64,000 nucleotides of DNA from NCBI GenBank assembly GCA_002343685.1, contig DDRS01000040.1, positions 60,578 to 124,577 of the forward strand, written 5' to 3'. The stretch comes from Thiobacillus denitrificans. GTDB lineage: Bacteria; Pseudomonadota; Gammaproteobacteria; Burkholderiales; Thiobacillaceae. Below the pieces are notes generated by a model, which worked only from the letters and a program-made list of their open reading frames with translations, was not told where the DNA came from and did not search any database. A program made the position numbers and the translations under genes. Positions 63,574 through 64,000 of the stretch are shown here, in pieces. The number at the start of each line of letters is the position of its first letter. The first letter of the stretch is position 1.

Positions 63574-63676
63574 TTTAGATCATTGAATTCGGTTTTACGA
63601 GATGCTGAGCTTTGAACATTCTGCTCAATAACGGTAATAACCAGTTCGATTCGAAGATTGCTTCGGGAGCCAATTG
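63574..63676. other. AT-richer gap before the fcl remnant
   Basis: 103 nt with no gene. Base composition is clearly AT-richer than the rest of the window, which fits the edge of acquired polysaccharide DNA. Confidence 0.35.
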
Positions 63677-63864
63677 ATGGCTATAGATAGAAGCGCAAAA
63701 ATTTATGTTGCGGGATACATCGTGGTTTGGTGGGGTCGGTCATCAAGCGGCGTCTCGAAAAAGGGGGCTACACTAATGTTATTGGCCGTACATACAAAGA
63801 ACTGGATTTATTGAACCAACAAGCAACTAACAAATTTTTTGACCAAGAACGTCCTAAGTACATG

Positions 63865-63918
63865 AAACCTCTGCTTAACACCGCGAAGCTGATGCGACGC
63901 AGTGTTAAGCAGATGTTT
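63865..63918. repeat. 54-bp palindromic element inside the fcl remnant
   Basis: Arms AAACCTCTGCTTAACAC (63865-63881) and GTGTTAAGCAGATGTTT (63902-63918) are inverted repeats matching at 16 of 17 positions around a 20-nt centre. The element is 18 codons long and in frame with both flanking fcl fragments. It is too short for an integron attC site. Confidence 0.75.
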
Positions 63919-63976
63919 GTCAATGTTATGCCGACGAACTTGTATGGCCCAAATGATAATTACGATTTGGCAAATA

Positions 63977-64000
63977 GAAACCTCTGCTTAACTACTGACG
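63977..64000. repeat. Second copy of the palindromic element's left end
   Basis: GAAACCTCTGCTTAAC recurs here, identical to 63864-63879 and 113 nt further on, interrupting the fcl reading again after NDNYDL. The rest is cut by the window edge. Confidence 0.65.

Larger units (their letters stand above)
63677..64000 (+). pseudogene. Decayed GDP-L-fucose synthase gene (fcl/wcaG)
   Basis: The translation starts as MAIDRSAKIYVAG, the NAD-binding beginning of GDP-fucose synthase. A TA insertion at 63716-63717 shifts the frame; it continues as HRGLVGSVIKRRLEKGGY, GRTYKELDLLNQQ and DQERPKY. About 105 residues are then missing, replaced by a 54-nt palindromic element, after which VNVMPTNLYGPNDNYDL matches the catalytic-region sequence of intact Fcl. 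A second copy of the element's end begins at 63978. The gene is not functional as given and runs off the window. Confidence 0.85.

Noticed and set aside
63865..63918. Integron attC site (RYYYAAC and GTTRRRY ends are present)
   Set aside because: The whole palindrome is shorter than the smallest attC sites, has no internal L-box pair, and no integrase is visible.

Overview
The window is GC-rich chromosomal DNA from a betaproteobacterium. The housekeeping order supports this: leuC-leuD-leuB-asd-fimV-truA-trpF-trpB-trpA-accD-folC-SPOR-cvpA-purF-metZ, then lpxH/ppiB facing cysS, then mla genes-ibaG-murA-hisG. Several genes hint at a sulfur-oxidising relative of Thiobacillus: a DsrC-like protein, an exported DsrE-like protein and an exported rhodanese. 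That lineage assignment is inference. I saw no tRNA, rRNA, CRISPR array, intact insertion sequence or prophage.

Layout. 1-3018: a TrpB2-type enzyme cut by the window edge, a small conserved protein, a flavin oxidoreductase and an exported rhodanese with a small secreted partner. 3349-10080: envelope and signalling genes (YjdF-like membrane protein, lipoproteins, Spy/CpxP-like protein, NYN-LOTUS RNase, 4xCBS-GGDEF cyclase, DUF3465). 10106-19309: a divergent cyanophycin locus. One arm is ABC exporter - DUF1854 - transglutaminase(Tgl)-like protein; the other is cphA' - cphA. 19476-28622: a PDC sensor, exported DsrE-like protein, Na+/H+ antiporter, ClC channel, a frameshifted MerB-like gene, HDOD, FlhG/MinD-like and GGDEF proteins, and a DsrC-like protein. 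28929-51948: MFS transporter, then leucine, aspartate-semialdehyde, tryptophan, fatty-acid, folate, purine and methionine genes with lpxH, ppiB and cysS. 52033-60405: phospholipid transport (mla) with a TolC-family gene inserted, an ABC-2 exporter, ibaG, murA and hisG. 60458-64000: the start of a surface-polysaccharide region (asnB, O-antigen ligase), ending in a decayed, AT-richer GDP-fucose synthase gene carrying small palindromic repeats.

How the parts work together. CphA polymerises Asp and Arg into cyanophycin. CphA' keeps the ATP-grasp half but has lost the Mur-ligase P-loop. The opposite arm encodes an unusual exporter with an extra N-terminal region and a zinc ribbon, a DUF1854 protein and a Tgl relative, which suggests processing, cross-linking or export linked to cyanophycin. 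No cyanophycinase gene is visible here.

The best regulatory find is the metZ leader. It has a sigma70-type promoter, a sequence closely resembling a SAM-II riboswitch, and an intrinsic terminator ending 15 nt before the ATG. Other candidate control sites are three GTTACA repeats spaced exactly 10 bp before a Spy-like gene, a sigma54-type promoter motif before fimV, and a 28-bp palindrome before the HDOD gene.
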